NCBI GenBank assembly: GCA_037903355.1
Contig: JBAJFE010000011.1
Coordinates: 753,001 to 817,000 of the forward strand
DNA: 64,000 bases
Direction of reading: 5' to 3'
Origin: Trichuris trichiura
Taxonomy: Eukaryota > Nematoda > Enoplea > Trichinellida > Trichuridae
In this document: piece after piece, positions 14,930 to 27,960 of the stretch
How positions within the stretch are numbered: position 1 is the stretch's first letter
Layout: each line of letters starts with the position of its first letter
Translations under genes and position numbers: made by a program
The notes under the pieces: model-generated
The model's database searches: none
The model's input: only the letters and a program-made list of their open reading frames with translations
Told to the model about the DNA's origin: nothing

Positions 14930-17362
14930 GCGGTTTGTCTTTAGAAAACAGTGACTTAATTTTTAGCAGAGATTGACGAATCGCTGTTGAACGTAATAGC
15001 AGCGCAGTGTCATCTTTTGTGTATGTAGTGGTAGGATTCCATCAAGTGACCTGAGAAAATTATTTTTTCTATTCTTATGTCTTCTCAACCCTGCGCATAG
15101 TGCTAACACCTCGTGTTACTATGATGAGCTATCACTCACCTGTTGCTTTCAGTTTGTCATTATCCGAAATTAGGCTTAGGTACTTCATACTATTGTAAGT
15201 CAGCTTCCTTAAGTCATAATGGCTTAAGAATAGTAATAAAATTGCTTATGCATAGAAGCAGTTAAGTTTGAATATTGACTGTCTCAGAAAGGATGCATAC
15301 ATTTGCTGAAGAAACATTGTAAGATCGGTTAATGCAGCAAAATTTTAAATTTATTTGAGCTATTGCCTGTTTGATGGATTAGGAGGTCCGTTAACAACAG
15401 CAAAGGTTGAAAAGGGTAACAGCACAGCTTAGTCTACTGAAGTTGAAATGTCGTTTGGTGTGCAATAATTTTAAGCAGAAAGAAAATGTGATTTACACCA
15501 TAGTTTAAGCAGTTATATTAGTAAAAAGTGCAAATTGATGTCAGAACCGTCACCCCATTATCTTCATCTAAGATAGTCGTTGGTGAATACTGACAGCTGC
15601 TAAACGACCTCGGTTTTAGTTGTTGAAGATTGAGAAGGCTGAGAGAAGAATTTTATGCTTAGGTGACAATAGAAGATGATTGTCTCAAAGCTTTCGGAAC
15701 GCTTCTGGTTCTGCAGCCAGCAGAAGTTGATTAAACACGCGAATCTGGTTGCCTACAGCTGTTTTTATGAGCAAGATACGGATGAAGGGGCGAAGTGTTA
15801 CTGATCAGAACAGCTCATGCTTCATCTGAACTTGATGCCTCTGCATCTTTGTCTGAATGTCCTCTAATCCTCCCACTGAAGATCATACATTACGGGAGCA
15901 TGTTACCCTATGAAAAACTAGAGGCGCTTTCGTATGCCATAATCCTTCTATTAACTGCGACAGAGACTTCAAAGTTAATTATGAATATGGAAAGGGTTGT
16001 GCAACTGGGTGCCTTCGGTTTGTTTCAACAAAATGACAGACCACACATCGCAACTGTAACGTACTGTTGAGGAATGCAAACTGGCACGTTAATATGAGCG
16101 TATCAACTACGCGTGTCAGGATGACTCACGATTGTCGGATTGCCAACTGTGTGACACGCCGTTCGCTGCCCAGCTGCTCGAGCTCGCTTTCTCTTCGCTG
16201 TAGCTGGTTGCGTTTTCTTTCGTTCGCTATTCAGTGGGCTTAGTAAAAGAATGTTAATGTTGCAGTTTTTCCTGTTGCTACAGTTCTCAATTCAGTTCTG
16301 TATACAACAACACCTACCAGTCCTAAGAAAGGCGCAAAAATAAGAACTCTGTCTTAGCTCTTCATTCTGTTCGTGATTATGAACCTGGGTTACACGGATG
16401 ACTTGTTCGAACGTCAATCTAACATTCGCTCCTCATTGTTCATTGTGTTTAATTAAGAAACTGCATAAGGGATAGCCGTTTGTGAACAAGTGCCTTACCT
16501 TTCGCCCTCGAAAGCAAACAGATGGACCTTGATAGTCTTCAGAGCATATCTGCTACCTTCGTGAGCCATAACAGATCAAAGGCAAAATGTTATAAGGGTG
16601 TTATAAAAGTTTGACAACTGGTCAAAGAATTAATCTGTGCCGCTTGTTCTGATTCACTAGAACAATTCTCGCTTTGCCGACCTAGTTCATAGTGAACATT
16701 AGGCGCCTTATTAAGCTTCTGTACGTCGAACGGCTTTTTGCGACAAGTTGTCTTTAGCCAAAGGTCGAGTGAGCATTGGCAAAATGTGCAGAGCCTTTAC
16801 GCCTAACAGTACCAGGAAAGTTCCCGTTACTTGCGTTCTTCTTCAAGTCTCAGTCATTAATGAATAGTGAATACTAAATTCCCGGATCTACTCAGATCTG
16901 TGTCCATTAGTTTATTGTGAGGAATACTAGAACCACGATAGCACTATATAGTAAACCAGCATCATTTAATGAATAAAATGTGCTTGCATTGCCTGCTAAG
17001 TAACAGACATAAGCAATAAGATGTTTCCCACGTCCAAGAAGACATGTCAGTGAATGCCGCCTTGCAAGAATGCTAAACAAAGATTCAGCAAGGGTTAGTG
17101 ATGAACCTGAGGAAGACATATTAATAGATCTGAGAAGACAACGGACGACAATTTCATTGAAGGGTTAACGTAAGAAGGGCATTCTCATCGCCACCATAGT
17201 TTCGCATGCAGTCGTAACGAATGTGTTGACTTCAGTGTACTGTGAAGTGCTCCGATTAGTTACTAATAGAACAGCTGCGACTCATTAGCCCGTCAACTCA
17301 CTGAGCAGCCCTTCTTTGAAGACAGGATGTCTTTGATTGATTGAACAGCATTTATGTTAGAC
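14927..17362. other. Intergenic, no gene recognised
   Basis: Only short, unsupported open frames. 16055-16282 begins with TGTAACG and ends with CTGTTGCTACA, with a TCG/TTCG-rich interior, loosely recalling the element inserted in protease gene 2; this is tentative. A gcgtgtca/tgacacgc dyad occurs near 16110-16160. Confidence 0.5.
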
Positions 17363-17822
17363 CAGTGATTCTCACGGTGGGGCATGTACCCCATCGGGGG
17401 ACTCTTTTGACGTCCAGCGGGCCTAAACTGCCAAGGGAGCCCTTTGGAGCTGTGGGGGCACATGCCCCACCTAGGCGATTGTCTTGAAGTGCATAGGAAG
17501 GTATGGCCTGCACGTCAGGTACTCTCTCCTGCCTAAGAGAAAGCTGCATGCTGTTGCTCTCCGCAATTCTGATTGACTGGAAAGGAGGACAGGGGAGGGA
17601 GGGCAACCGGCTCGAAGGTAAAAAAGTAAGTGTTCGACACTGTCCGAGAAACGCTTTCCCCATATAACTCTGTGCAGCACCTACGTTATGACGTCACGGC
17701 TATCCTCTGACCTCCAATCTAGCCAATCAGCGCGCTCGAAATCAAATAATCACAATTGGGGGGCCGAAACGCTCAGAAATCTTAGCAGGGAAGCCCTGGG
17801 ACCCTGGCCTTGAGAAACACTG
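17363..17822. mobile_element. hAT-like miniature transposon (460 bp)
   Basis: Ends are CAGTGATTCTCACGG at the left and CCTTGAGAAACACTG at the right, a hAT-type imperfect terminal inverted repeat. It is flanked by the 8-bp duplication tgttagac/cgttagac with one mismatch. GC-rich interior, no transposase. An open frame of about 100 codons inside is incidental. Confidence 0.8.
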
Positions 17823-18589
17823 CGTTAGACCATTGACAGTTGTAGTCCGCCATTGGCAGGCTATCACAGGCAATGAGAACGTGTTCTGAAAGCGCTTGAG
17901 AAGTTCAGTTTATCACTAATAGCAAAATTAACCCATTTGCTCATTTTCATTAGTTATTTGTAAGAGATAACCGACAGAAAGGACGTGAGTGATCGAAGCA
18001 ATACTTCACACCCAAAGAGGGGAACCCTAAAGTGTTTTTTCTCTAGGAGAAAATAAAAATCTTTGATCTTTTGAATAGCGACATGTCATGTGCCGAGGTG
18101 GGCCATAGAGTCAAAAAGATCTTCTACCGCACCAACATTAGCTAACGTGAACGCATTGCACAGGCAATGATTGTTGTTAAAGACGAACTGGAGTCAATGG
18201 TGTGAGCTGAGGTTCATCGCTTCTACCCTTCGCTTACAGAGTTGAAATAAGTTTCTTTGTACGGGATTGTAGTAGTTCTTGTAGAGTATGCAGTTTTTAT
18301 TGTTACGGTGTTGTTCTTAGCTTCGTGCAAACTTTGTTTTTACTGAAATAACGGAGCAATGCCGTAAAAATAAAGGCCTGCATACTTTGCTTACAGCTAA
18401 AAAGGTGTATTCTGAAAGGAATTCGCATCCCAATATATTCTGGGAATATGGTATGTCGTTATTTTCTTTAATATGTTCTTCATTAAACTATTTATTCAGA
18501 CCTAATTGATATTAGTAACTGTAAGAAATTGCATGCCTATTTGTAGTGTACACGAGTAAGCGCGCAGATTGTTTACAAATGACTCCATA
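17823..18589. other. Intergenic, no gene recognised
   Basis: AT-rich non-coding sequence; no motif or repeat stood out. Confidence 0.5.
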
Positions 18590-18676
18590 TTTTGAGGACG
18601 CGACTTGACTTTACGCGGAATTCGTTATACGCGGAAAGTCCTGGAACCAAAAACCGCGGATAACGAAGGCCTACTG
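18590..18676. mobile_element. One end of a Tigger/pogo-like element
   Basis: The sequence ending CGGATAACGAAGGCCTACTG followed by TA, with the internal repeats tacgcggaa and atacgcggaa, resembles a Tigger/pogo terminal repeat ending at a TA target. I did not find the partner terminus, so it is either a solo end or its mate is too diverged. Confidence 0.45.
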
Positions 18677-18689
18677 TATATATAATATA

Positions 18690-19400
18690 TATATAATGCA
18701 ACAGAGAATACTTGGTCCGTTACAATATTGAAGGACTTCTTTAAATACGTTGGTAATAACCCCAGCCGTTTATTTCATTGTTGGATGTGTTTAGAGGCAT
18801 TAGTTTAAAAAAACTGTGGGCGTTGTAGAACCGTCCTAGTCTGGTGATCCTTCCCAAGCAGTCAATCCAGTTTACCATGAAGGAATACCTAGCGTATGAA
18901 GAATGCAGGTTTTTTCTGACAATCTTTTACCCTTGCTGACAAATATGAAAGCAGGCCCTTTTCAAGCTGGATGGCTGTTGGTCTGTTTCCTCAACGGAAA
19001 ATGGTGAGTGTTTTGCATAACTAACAGTAATAGTCTACTCTTGACGACGAGTCTAGATTTTAAAGGCCCTTCTAGCTCGGGTCGAGACAGAAAAGCAGTG
19101 TCTTGACAAAGTGCCAATGACGTACGATGCAAGTAAAAATTTAGAACTATCGGCCCAGAGTGATGCAAGAACCGTCAGTTGCTAGCTATCTTTGCTGCGG
19201 GCTGATTATTGAGCAAATTGCGGTTTTACGAAAAGCAGAATCATTTCAAGTTTAGCACTGTTGGCACGTTCTGCGAAAGAAAGTTGACAAGGGAACACGA
19301 GAGAGTTTTTTTTAGTAATCGACAACATAGTAACCTGAACATTTCTACTACATACGGTTGCCATTTTGTTCTTTTGGACGAATAAAAATAATGGACGGTT
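18690..19400. repeat. Third, eroded copy of the unit's upstream block (part 2)
   Basis: Collinear with 1190-2100 of copy A: a caacagagaatacttggtcc segment matches position 1195, a tgacaaatatgaaagc segment matches 1473, and cctgaacatttctac matches 2057. It is separated from part 1 by about 3.8 kb that includes the transposons at 17363 and 18590. No protease gene follows. Confidence 0.6.
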
Positions 19401-20767
19401 CTGATTTGAAAAGTGGTGCAGTATTTACTTTTTCCGTCCCGTTAAAAACAAGACTTAAAGCCAATGGTGCAATTGTGGCGTTCATACTAGAAACGAGAAA
19501 AGGCAAGCTTGTTGTTCATTTGTAGAGAAGCAAGGAAATGTTGCTTGTCAAGTTCAAGGTAAGAAAAAACCTTTGAAGGTAAGAAAGTTGAAAGTAAATC
19601 GAGGGTCGCATTTAATTTTGAATCCAATTTGGAGTGCAGGCTTTTGAATTTAGTATTTTGCTAGCGCAATTCGGGTGACCTAGTCGCTGTGATTTCCGTT
19701 TTTAAGTTTGCCAATGTGTTGAAGATTAACGAAGTGGTTAAACGGAGAGGCAGCCTTCCGCGGGAATCAAGCATTAGTACGATTGGCTTTAGGCGAACTC
19801 AGAGAATTGTAGAGAAAACACCTACAGCTTTCATTCAGCTTTTTCATTTCTTAAATGATGTTTACTGTTGTTCCCAAGCGGTTGCTCTATTGCCTAAATA
19901 AGTAACGTCACCAGGAAAACTGATTTTGGTACGTTTAAACTTTGCTATTTCTCTCTTTGATTCGCATAGTGGTAGACGTGCACGACCAGCAATAGGCTTC
20001 CTTTATGACTGCATGAGCTTTCACTTCAAATACCGTTTTCAGAAGAAAGGAAATAAACTTTGCTTTTGTAATTATTAAGATTGGTTTTCAGTTAAAATTT
20101 TGCCTTTTTTAGTCTAAAAGCGGCGCGCAGTGTAGCGTCCCTTTTCAGACTTTGTCCTCTGAGCTGACAGGGTGAACTTTGAATATTTTTAAAGGTGACA
20201 GCCATTGTCTGCATTGGTGCATTGCTGAATCAGCCGATAAGAAGGATCAAGTAAGTCTATTTCTCGTGCGCGTTATTTATGTTTTCTTTCAACCTTAATG
20301 GTCTTGTGAAACTGGGGCGAACCAAATTTTGCCGTTGCGTCGGCTTTCAGTTTTGCTCGCTTCAACCTTTTCTTGTATGTACTTAATTGTCGGGTAGGGA
20401 AAGTCGTCGTATGCAAAAGCATTTTTCGCGCACAGCATTCACTCTCCTCGATCGCGCCAGTTTCGGAATGGCAGATGATTCCATATTGTCCAAACTCATG
20501 CTTAAAATGGTGCTTCGCTGTTTGACAGTTTCCGATGAAGCGTGAGTGTGGTCCCCTTAGGTGTAATGGAATATGTAAGTCTATGGGATATCCTAGCAAT
20601 ATCCAAATTGAATCGTAATGGGAATATTAAGTAATTTAGTGCCAGACGTCTAGAAATGGAAGGCATTAATTTAGACTCGAGAGTTACAATGGGATTGGCG
20701 CTAGAATATTTTTTCCAGCTTGTTACGTCACTTATGCAGTACAACAACAAGATTTGGTTAAAGGATT
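19401..20767. other. Intergenic and probable 3' UTR of the LHFPL gene
   Basis: Minus-strand open frames at 20273-20599 and 20502-20900 overlap the gene's 3' end but have no recognisable domain. Nothing else is supported. Confidence 0.45.
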
Positions 20768-21548
20768 TTATAAAGTGACGGAAGCAGACGAACTGGTAGA
20801 TTCCTTGGCATTCAAACGGTTCCAGTCGAACTTTTTGGCAGCTGTAGTGGACAGTACAGCGCAGGCGAAAAGAAGCAATGTATCGATCAGAAGAATGCAA
20901 TATGCGTATCCTATTTTACATTTTCCTGTAATCGAAAGTGATTGAATTAAGCTGCAGCTACTGTTAAATCTTATGTTACCCAGCGAATACGGCCCAGCCT
21001 GACGACCACATGCTTCCTTTGCCTCTTTGTTTCCCCAGCCAAGCGGGTACATTAGGCAACCAACGCATATAAACATCGCTGAGTGATAGAAGGGCTGTGC
21101 AATCACTGCAGTATGAAAAAAATTTGTGTATCTTACCTGCTAATATTTGAAAAATACCAATTATTCGAGCTGTTGTTCGAGTGATCACATCACGTGTACA
21201 GCATGCGGATAGTGTTATGATAGCGGTGAAAATTGTCAAACTAGCACCAATGCCGACCACTATAGTCGTAATTTTCCACCATAAAGTTGGTATATCGTCG
21301 AAAGTTGCATAACGGCCACATTTGGTGATTATAACTTGTTTGAAGGACTCATAACTTGTTGGTTGAATTGTGCCGGGATAATTGCATCGTCGAAAGGAGT
21401 TGAAATAGGCAGGTATCGTCTGTTGATGCAGCGTCAGCTCTCCTTTAAGCCAATACGGCATGTAAAAACCAAGTGCAGCTATGGCTGCTGTCAAAGCGGA
21501 CAGTGTCGACCATGCGTATCCTGTCCTTGTTAGACTGCTTGAGACCAT
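20768..21548 (-). CDS. LHFPL-family four-pass membrane protein
   Basis: Minus-strand exons 21548-21137, 21078-20980 and 20925-20768 encode 222 residues; introns are 58 and 54 bp with GT-AG ends. The family is recognised from the N-terminus (SSLTRTGYAW), FYMPYWL closing TM1, SFRRCNYP and CGRYATF in the large first loop, CLMYPLGW ending TM3, and LGKCKIGYAY entering TM4. TM segments lie at about 13-33, 94-116, 127-150 and 177-198. For intron 1 a closer acceptor at 21105 exists but leaves a 31-bp intron; the acceptor at 21078 aligns without a gap to the LHFPL family, so I chose it. Family members are claudin-like tetraspans; in vertebrates some pair with mechanotransduction or GABA-receptor complexes. 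The specific role here is unknown. The short cytoplasmic tail is Ser-rich. Confidence 0.9.
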
Positions 21549-24360
21549 AATTTAAATGTAGCATTCCAGCGAGAAATTTCAATCGAGATGATGAACTACC
21601 ATGATCGTCTACTGTGTGTGATTGATGCAGTGAATCATGTGCTAATTCATTCGTCAGTTTCAGATGGCGCCACACTTCGCCTGGCAGCTGATGCTGGAAG
21701 TGATGCTTTCACATTTGACGCAGCCAGATGCTTCATATGATAACACTCTAGCAGAATCATCGGCAAAGAGAATGTTTTTGCTCACTTTAAAAGTTCTACG
21801 ATGAATAATCGCTACTATGAACGGAAGTATAAAATTGGATGAGAAGGTGAATGAGCATTGTTTATGCGATTTAACGATGGCGAGTTGAAATTGTTGAAAC
21901 GTTTGTGGTGATTCAACTGAAGTTGGCTGAACGATTGTTTCAAACGAAGTTCAGCTGAGCGCAGCTGTTGTAGTGAACTTCCGTTTGAATTTCATTGGAC
22001 GAAATTTTGGTGATTTAAGGCGCAGCTGTCACGAAACATTTTGCGATTATTCGTTTCTTCGTCAGTTCTCATGGTTGAATAGGTCCGCGATACCATGACT
22101 TTTTAGTTGCGCATGAAAAATGCAGTCTCTTTTTAAGCAGTTGATTTTGTGGATGTGATGAGGATGGAATCTGTTGCTCACTAAGACGAAATTTCAACTT
22201 CAGTGTGAGTGTGCGTATGCCTTCTCTACTCTAATCGCATGAAGGCCATCCTACTGTATAGCGGCAATTTTGATCGCTTCATTTCTTTTTGAAAACCGTT
22301 GCTGCGTAAAGCCGTTCATTTTTCCGCAAAAGTTTTTTTCATTTTAAGTAGTAAGATAGGATTCCAAGTACGCTTTGTTTGAATGTGTTCTTTAGTAAAT
22401 TACTCTTCTGTGTACGTTTGCTTAGAAAGTGGGCATGACGTTGTGGCCGCATAATTTATTCCCGTCTGAACAGTTCATGCAGTAATGTTCCACTTTATTC
22501 CTCTAGTTTTTTTCGGTAGTACCTATTTTTGCGTAAGTTTGTCTGGAAAGCATATTAAAAAGTATCTGCTCTGTTGAATGATTTGGGATGTTCCCAACTA
22601 ATTCAAATGGCTGCTGGTGCAATTAATAGAATACACAGAAATGAGTTTTTCAAGCAACGGTAAGTGTTTTTCCGCTGTACGTTTTGTACTGATTAACCTA
22701 CCGCCTTAACGTATAATCACACGAAAAAAGTTGCATTTAGTTATCGATGTTAACTAAGTCCTAAGGTAACCAACGTTCAGTTCATTCTGTGGAGTCGTAC
22801 TGCGTTGGATCTGCTCCATGTACTGTAAGACATGTATAAATGGAACTGCCTTCATCGCATTATAGATTAATAGTATCTGTATCATTGTCTATTTGGTATT
22901 TAATCGTTGAAAACGTTCGTCTTTGCTTATTCCACTGATTAATAATATGTTAAATTGGGCATTAATACATTTATTTGTTGTCTATTAACGGTAAAATGCT
23001 GGAAGAAGTTTCGTTACGCTGCTCGACCAGTTAAACAAATCCGTTGACAAAATAGTCTGAAGAGTACAGGATGAACACTACGTTAAAAACTTATCGTTGC
23101 TAACTATAATGTAAAATTGATGTAGCAAAAGTATCTGCACACCGAGCAGTCACTAAAAATACTGAAACTCTTTTTCAGCAAACGCACGGTATGTAAACTG
23201 AAGTCAAGTTCTGTTGCCCTGAAAACTGTCTAAACTGGCGCAGCCGCTCAGTTTGGTTTTGAGCCTACGCTTTCTACGATTACTTTGATCAACAGGATTT
23301 GATTTTGGGCTTAAGAGTAGTGTGTGTGCGACTACGCGCATCAATAGAACTTGATTTCATTTTTACCTACAGTACCCGTCCGACGTCTAACGGAAAGTGT
23401 TGTATTGTATTCAACATGGAATAATATTTGAACTGGCTTTAACAAGTCTTCCAGGAAGGACAGGTCCCGTCGCTAAACAACACATGAGTAATGAAGTATT
23501 AACGCTACTCAAGCATCGCTTTTGCATCAAGTAAAAAACTGCATTATGTTTATGGTGTAAAAGGTACGGCAAATAACATTGCAGTACGCAACTATGTGCT
23601 TCCTGAGCTTTAAGCAATGATGATAAAACGAATAGCTATCCAGCAACAAGCCTGCAAATCATATATTAAATCAACAGTAATCATAAGGCAAATTTGGTAT
23701 ATTTAGCGGTTCTTCTATCCTTATCATATTTCGTCGTTGTTGATAAGAAAATAAACAGTTTGTTTCACGTAATGCATAGAACATGTAGGCAGCAGCTGAA
23801 GAAGCATGATTTGCGTGTTACGTTAAAATTAGTCGGTCTTATGTTTCACGTATTTAAGCGTACATATTTAGCATTACTATCTGTTTTAGTTTGTTCCAGC
23901 GATAGAAGAGCTATATTACGACTTACACTCGACAGTACAGCAACAGTTGCACCGATGACAGACAATTGATAATTGAAAAATTCGTAAGTGTATAGAGTGC
24001 AGTTGTGTCTAGATCAAATAACCCTTCCTAAATGTCAACCGTCATTTAGAAGCGCAGCTTTGTGGGGAAAGGAACTTGACTACAAAAGTTCTGTACTTGT
24101 AGACCTTCAGTTTTTGCTGTCATTGTGTTTGAAGCAAAATTAAAAGTAGGCTTAATTGATTGACGAAAATGGCTTTTGCCCCATCTTTTGAAACACCGTC
24201 GTATCGACTGAATTTCGGTTTGGTTTCGTGGAATTTGTTTGAAATGACCGGATCTGACTTCGCCGACAGCAAAACCAGTAAACATTTTCACGTAAGTATA
24301 CTGTTCCGCATGTTGTGAGCTTTCGCTCGGTCAGGTCTTTCTTTGTAGAAAAGGAGCAAA
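21549..24360. other. Intergenic, no gene recognised
   Basis: Includes the presumed promoter side of the LHFPL gene. AT-rich, with only short unsupported frames. An acceptor-like ttctttgtag at 24339-24348 lies just before the start codon of the next gene and could be a cis- or trans-splice acceptor. Confidence 0.45.
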
Positions 24361-24752
24361 ATGGCATACGAAACCTATGCGCCTTTTTGCGTAACGGCAC
24401 CGGTAAGTATTACGTAATCTGGTTTACCGGTGTTTGATATAGGTTTTCTGGTGCGTTTCAGAAGAATCAGCCAAGTGAACGATGTGAACGATGTGTTCAA
24501 GTGGAAGATAATGTTGACGATGACGCGCAGGAAGAGCAGTTCACCGAGTTCGATGTAGTTGACGAAGACGAAGTCGAAGAAGACAGTGCAGCTGCTACAG
24601 CAGACGTAATTATGAGAAATAATGGGGGCGTTGAAGGCGATTTCGACGAAGAAATTGGCCAGTTCACTGATAATTACGATTACGACTCCGTCCTTCTAAA
24701 TTCGATTGCCCATCAGCGTCAACCTACACGTCGTGGTTCTTGGAACATTTAA
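24361..24752 (+). CDS. Small acidic protein of unknown function, two exons
   Basis: Exon 1 at 24361-24402 (MAYETYAPFCVTAP) ends at a perfect CCG|gtaagt donor. Exon 2 at 24462-24752 starts after gtttcag; the 59-bp intron preserves frame, giving 110 residues. Residues 15-30 contain a CERC pair. About 28-80 is strongly acidic, with Asp/Glu runs (VDDDAQEEQ, DEDEVEEDS), then an NYDYDSV segment and a basic Arg-containing end finishing SWNI. The acidic composition suggests a nuclear or chaperone-type adaptor, but I do not recognise the family. The start was chosen because the ATG has a good context (aaaATGG) and directly follows an acceptor-like sequence; an additional 5' exon cannot be excluded. 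Confidence 0.6.
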
Positions 24753-27700
24753 TTCCCAGTTGTTATTTATAATTTCCTAGCCGACATGCGGAACGAATTT
24801 AGAGCGCTGAATCTGAGGATGAGAGCCAGCAGAAGCGAGAGCCTAGCATAATTATTTTCATGGGCTGTCGAATTTAGTGCTATCAGCAGTATACATTTTG
24901 AATTTTGCAGGTTTCAGGTACGTTCAGCATACGTGGTCTACGCCTTCGTGACTATTTCATTAAAATTCTGTTTTAATCCTATACTTTTCCTTTATAGAAC
25001 CGCGACCGTTGATGGGAAACCGCGTGTTCTCTAATGTAGAAAAGTTTTTCTGTATAATCGGCTGGTATTTCACGTATACAACAGCGTAAATGATGACGAC
25101 TTTTTATACTGCTTTTATATGCTTTTAATATTCAGAACAAATTCTCATTATACAAAAACTGTTATCTTATTTGTCTACTAACATCTTTGATCAATCACCG
25201 TAAACTACGCATTCAGTGTGCTATGAAAATTAACTCGACGCTGTAACGTATTAATATTTTTCACCGATGCTTTCTGTTAATTCCTGTTACGTTTAACTAA
25301 CTGAAAGTGATTACTTTGTTAAAATGGTAATCGGGCTGTTTTTCAGAACGTTCACAACGGCAACGAGTATTTCCTTGAAAAGGTTGACAAGGTAAGCTGT
25401 GAACTTGTTGTTCCTGCGTTTATGATTTTCCAAATGAAAACGTTTCGATGTCAGAAAGCTTTGCATTTCCTCCTGAACTTTTCCCATGTTTTTCTTTTCT
25501 TTGTTGACGGCACACACACGCAAAACATTACGTGTAATTGGGGTTGCAATGTTACGTATAATTATATTGATAGAGACTATAAAGTGTAGTGCGACAACAT
25601 TGGTAGAAATAACTCGAATTAAAAGCTGTTGAGCGAAAGTATGAAGAATGGCTAAGTGACAGTCCGTAGGCGCACAATGATATAGAGCGCATGTAGTGTT
25701 AATATTAGCGTATTGTTAATAATTTGAGCCCACCATTGTTAGTTATTTGTTTATACGTCAACAAGCCCTTTGCTTTTGTTGTGTTTTGATGGAAAGAGCT
25801 GCCTGTTCAACGCCAGCGATTTTACAAGTCGATAACCCAAAGTACAGTGACTAATATAAAGTTGCTTTCTATCCTTCTTTCCAGTCTTAGTTTTTTATTT
25901 TCACGTAACAATTTGTTTGGATATGCACTGTTTCTATTGTTAGTATTGAAACAGTCGTAAGCCTTGTTTCAGCTGTAATTAGGAAGTACAAAATAAATGT
26001 ACACCAGTTACTAATTTCACAATTCAAAGTGCTGCTAACCGGTTCGTTACTCTATCAGCATTCTAAACATTGTGCTCATTTATTCTTCGTAATTGTGAGA
26101 AAGTTTTATGAAAATATCGTGAGGTATATCTGTTATTGTACATGGCACAGCAGGAAAGTTTCCTTTAAGACATTCAGTCTTCATATCGAAATGCACTGTT
26201 GTTCACTGTAAGTGAAATTCCATCAGCACGTAAAGGAACATGAATATCCGTTCTTGATTGTACGTCACAGTATCACAAACCTTTCTCTGCTATTGTATCC
26301 TTTCTGCCCCGCATGATTATCACTCAGAAACATTTTAACCTTTACGCTTTGGCAGAGGCAATATAAAATGCCTATTAGATACTGGTTCCTTTTTTGAGCA
26401 AACCTTGCTGTATCTTTTTAGTGCTTTTCGGAACGTTACCCATTACTGAAAAGATTTTGACTGCATATTCAATTACTGTTTCGTCATGGGCACTTTTATT
26501 ATGGTTAAAACCCGTTATGTTTGAACATTTTTGTGTCCGGAGCTTTTGGGTTCTAATCTAGATCTGTTAAGCACATTTCTCAAATATAGATGTAGTTTTC
26601 AGCGTAATAAAAGTTTTAGTGAAAGCCAACCCTTTACAAACGGTCAAGTATTCAGAACGCAGTAAAGTATGGTGACTTTTCGGTTTCAATTACCAGTTTT
26701 TCTCGTCTTTGTTTCTGGAACTATTATAGCATAGTTGCCTTTATTAGATCTATGCTGCTTGCTTATCAACGGTGTTGAAACAACCACGATTGTTTCATTT
26801 TCGAATAGAACAATGAAACAAAAATAACTAGTCTTATTATTCATATTTGCAGCAAAAGACTCATTGTCTCTCCATTTCAAATGATATCTCCAGTTATCCA
26901 TGACACTCTGACGAAGTTCTGGAGGAACCCCATTAGATAGGTCTTCAGTTATATTAATATTCGTCCGAGGAAGAAACGCAGCTAAAAGTGCTTTATTTCA
27001 GAACAATATTTACTCTAAGTTGAATACATTGAGCACGTGCATAACGGTCTCAGATAAAGTTAGCCTGTTTGTGGCAAAATAGCTAATAACAGAAACAGAT
27101 TTCGCCAATTTCAAAAATGGCGATAGAACGCTAGAAAGAAGATAATTCAAATTATGATCTTAATAAACGCCCCAGAGCGTTAGCACAGTCTTATTTATCT
27201 CTCCTATTAAAAGTGACTCACTCGCAACAGCTCATGACGCCGCTTTCTTTCTTGCTGACGCTTCGTTTTTTTCAACATATGTAGTGCAATTAGACATCGC
27301 GGAGATACTGAACATTGCTTTAAAGGGCTTTCCAAACGTTAACGTTGTGAAAATTTCAGCTGAAAAATTTCTGCTAGGAAGTTTGCACAGTTATTGTTCA
27401 CACTTAAGGTCAAAAATATAGTACTGATGAAATGCTTCTGCATACTGATTGAAGTGCCTCAGTTCGTGGCGAATCAATTCTTTCTAACACGTATGATATA
27501 CATGAATATCGAGATTACTGCTCGAGAATACTTTATTAACCCAGTTGCCATATTAAACGCATAACTCTTTTTAAGGGATGCATAAATGTTCGTGCAAAAT
27601 TTAGTTTCTAATAACAACACGTTCGTTGCGTAAACGAAACTTTCGAACGTTTCTGAAAAGTGTAGTTACTGATGTTATCTAGTTTTACTTTCATATTCTT

Positions 27701-27756
27701 TTTATTTCCTTGTAAGTGAATGGGTACTGTCTCTACGCAGTCGTTAACTTATCACT
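24753..27756. other. Gene-free AT-rich stretch
   Basis: Three kilobases with stops in every frame and no recognisable coding, RNA or repeat feature. Confidence 0.5.
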
Positions 27757-27960
27757 GCACCACGGGGACACCACACCACACCATACTGCGCCACTCTGCG
27801 CCATGCCACGCCACGCCACGCTACGTCGCGCCACGCCACGGCACGTCACGTCGCGCCACGCCACGCCACACTGCGCCACGCCATTCCGCGCCACACCACA
27901 CCACACTACGACACGCCGCACCACACACGCTCTGCAGCACATTACACCACCTAGTCCACA
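27757..27960. repeat. Pentanucleotide (CCACR/CCACG-type) repeat tract
   Basis: About 200 bp of degenerate CCACA, CCACG and CGCCA pentamers. Open frames on both strands here are by-products of the repeat. Confidence 0.85.

Noticed and set aside
20273..20599. 108-codon minus-strand frame downstream of the LHFPL gene
   Set aside because: Overlaps the probable 3' UTR, no similarity, basic low-complexity composition.
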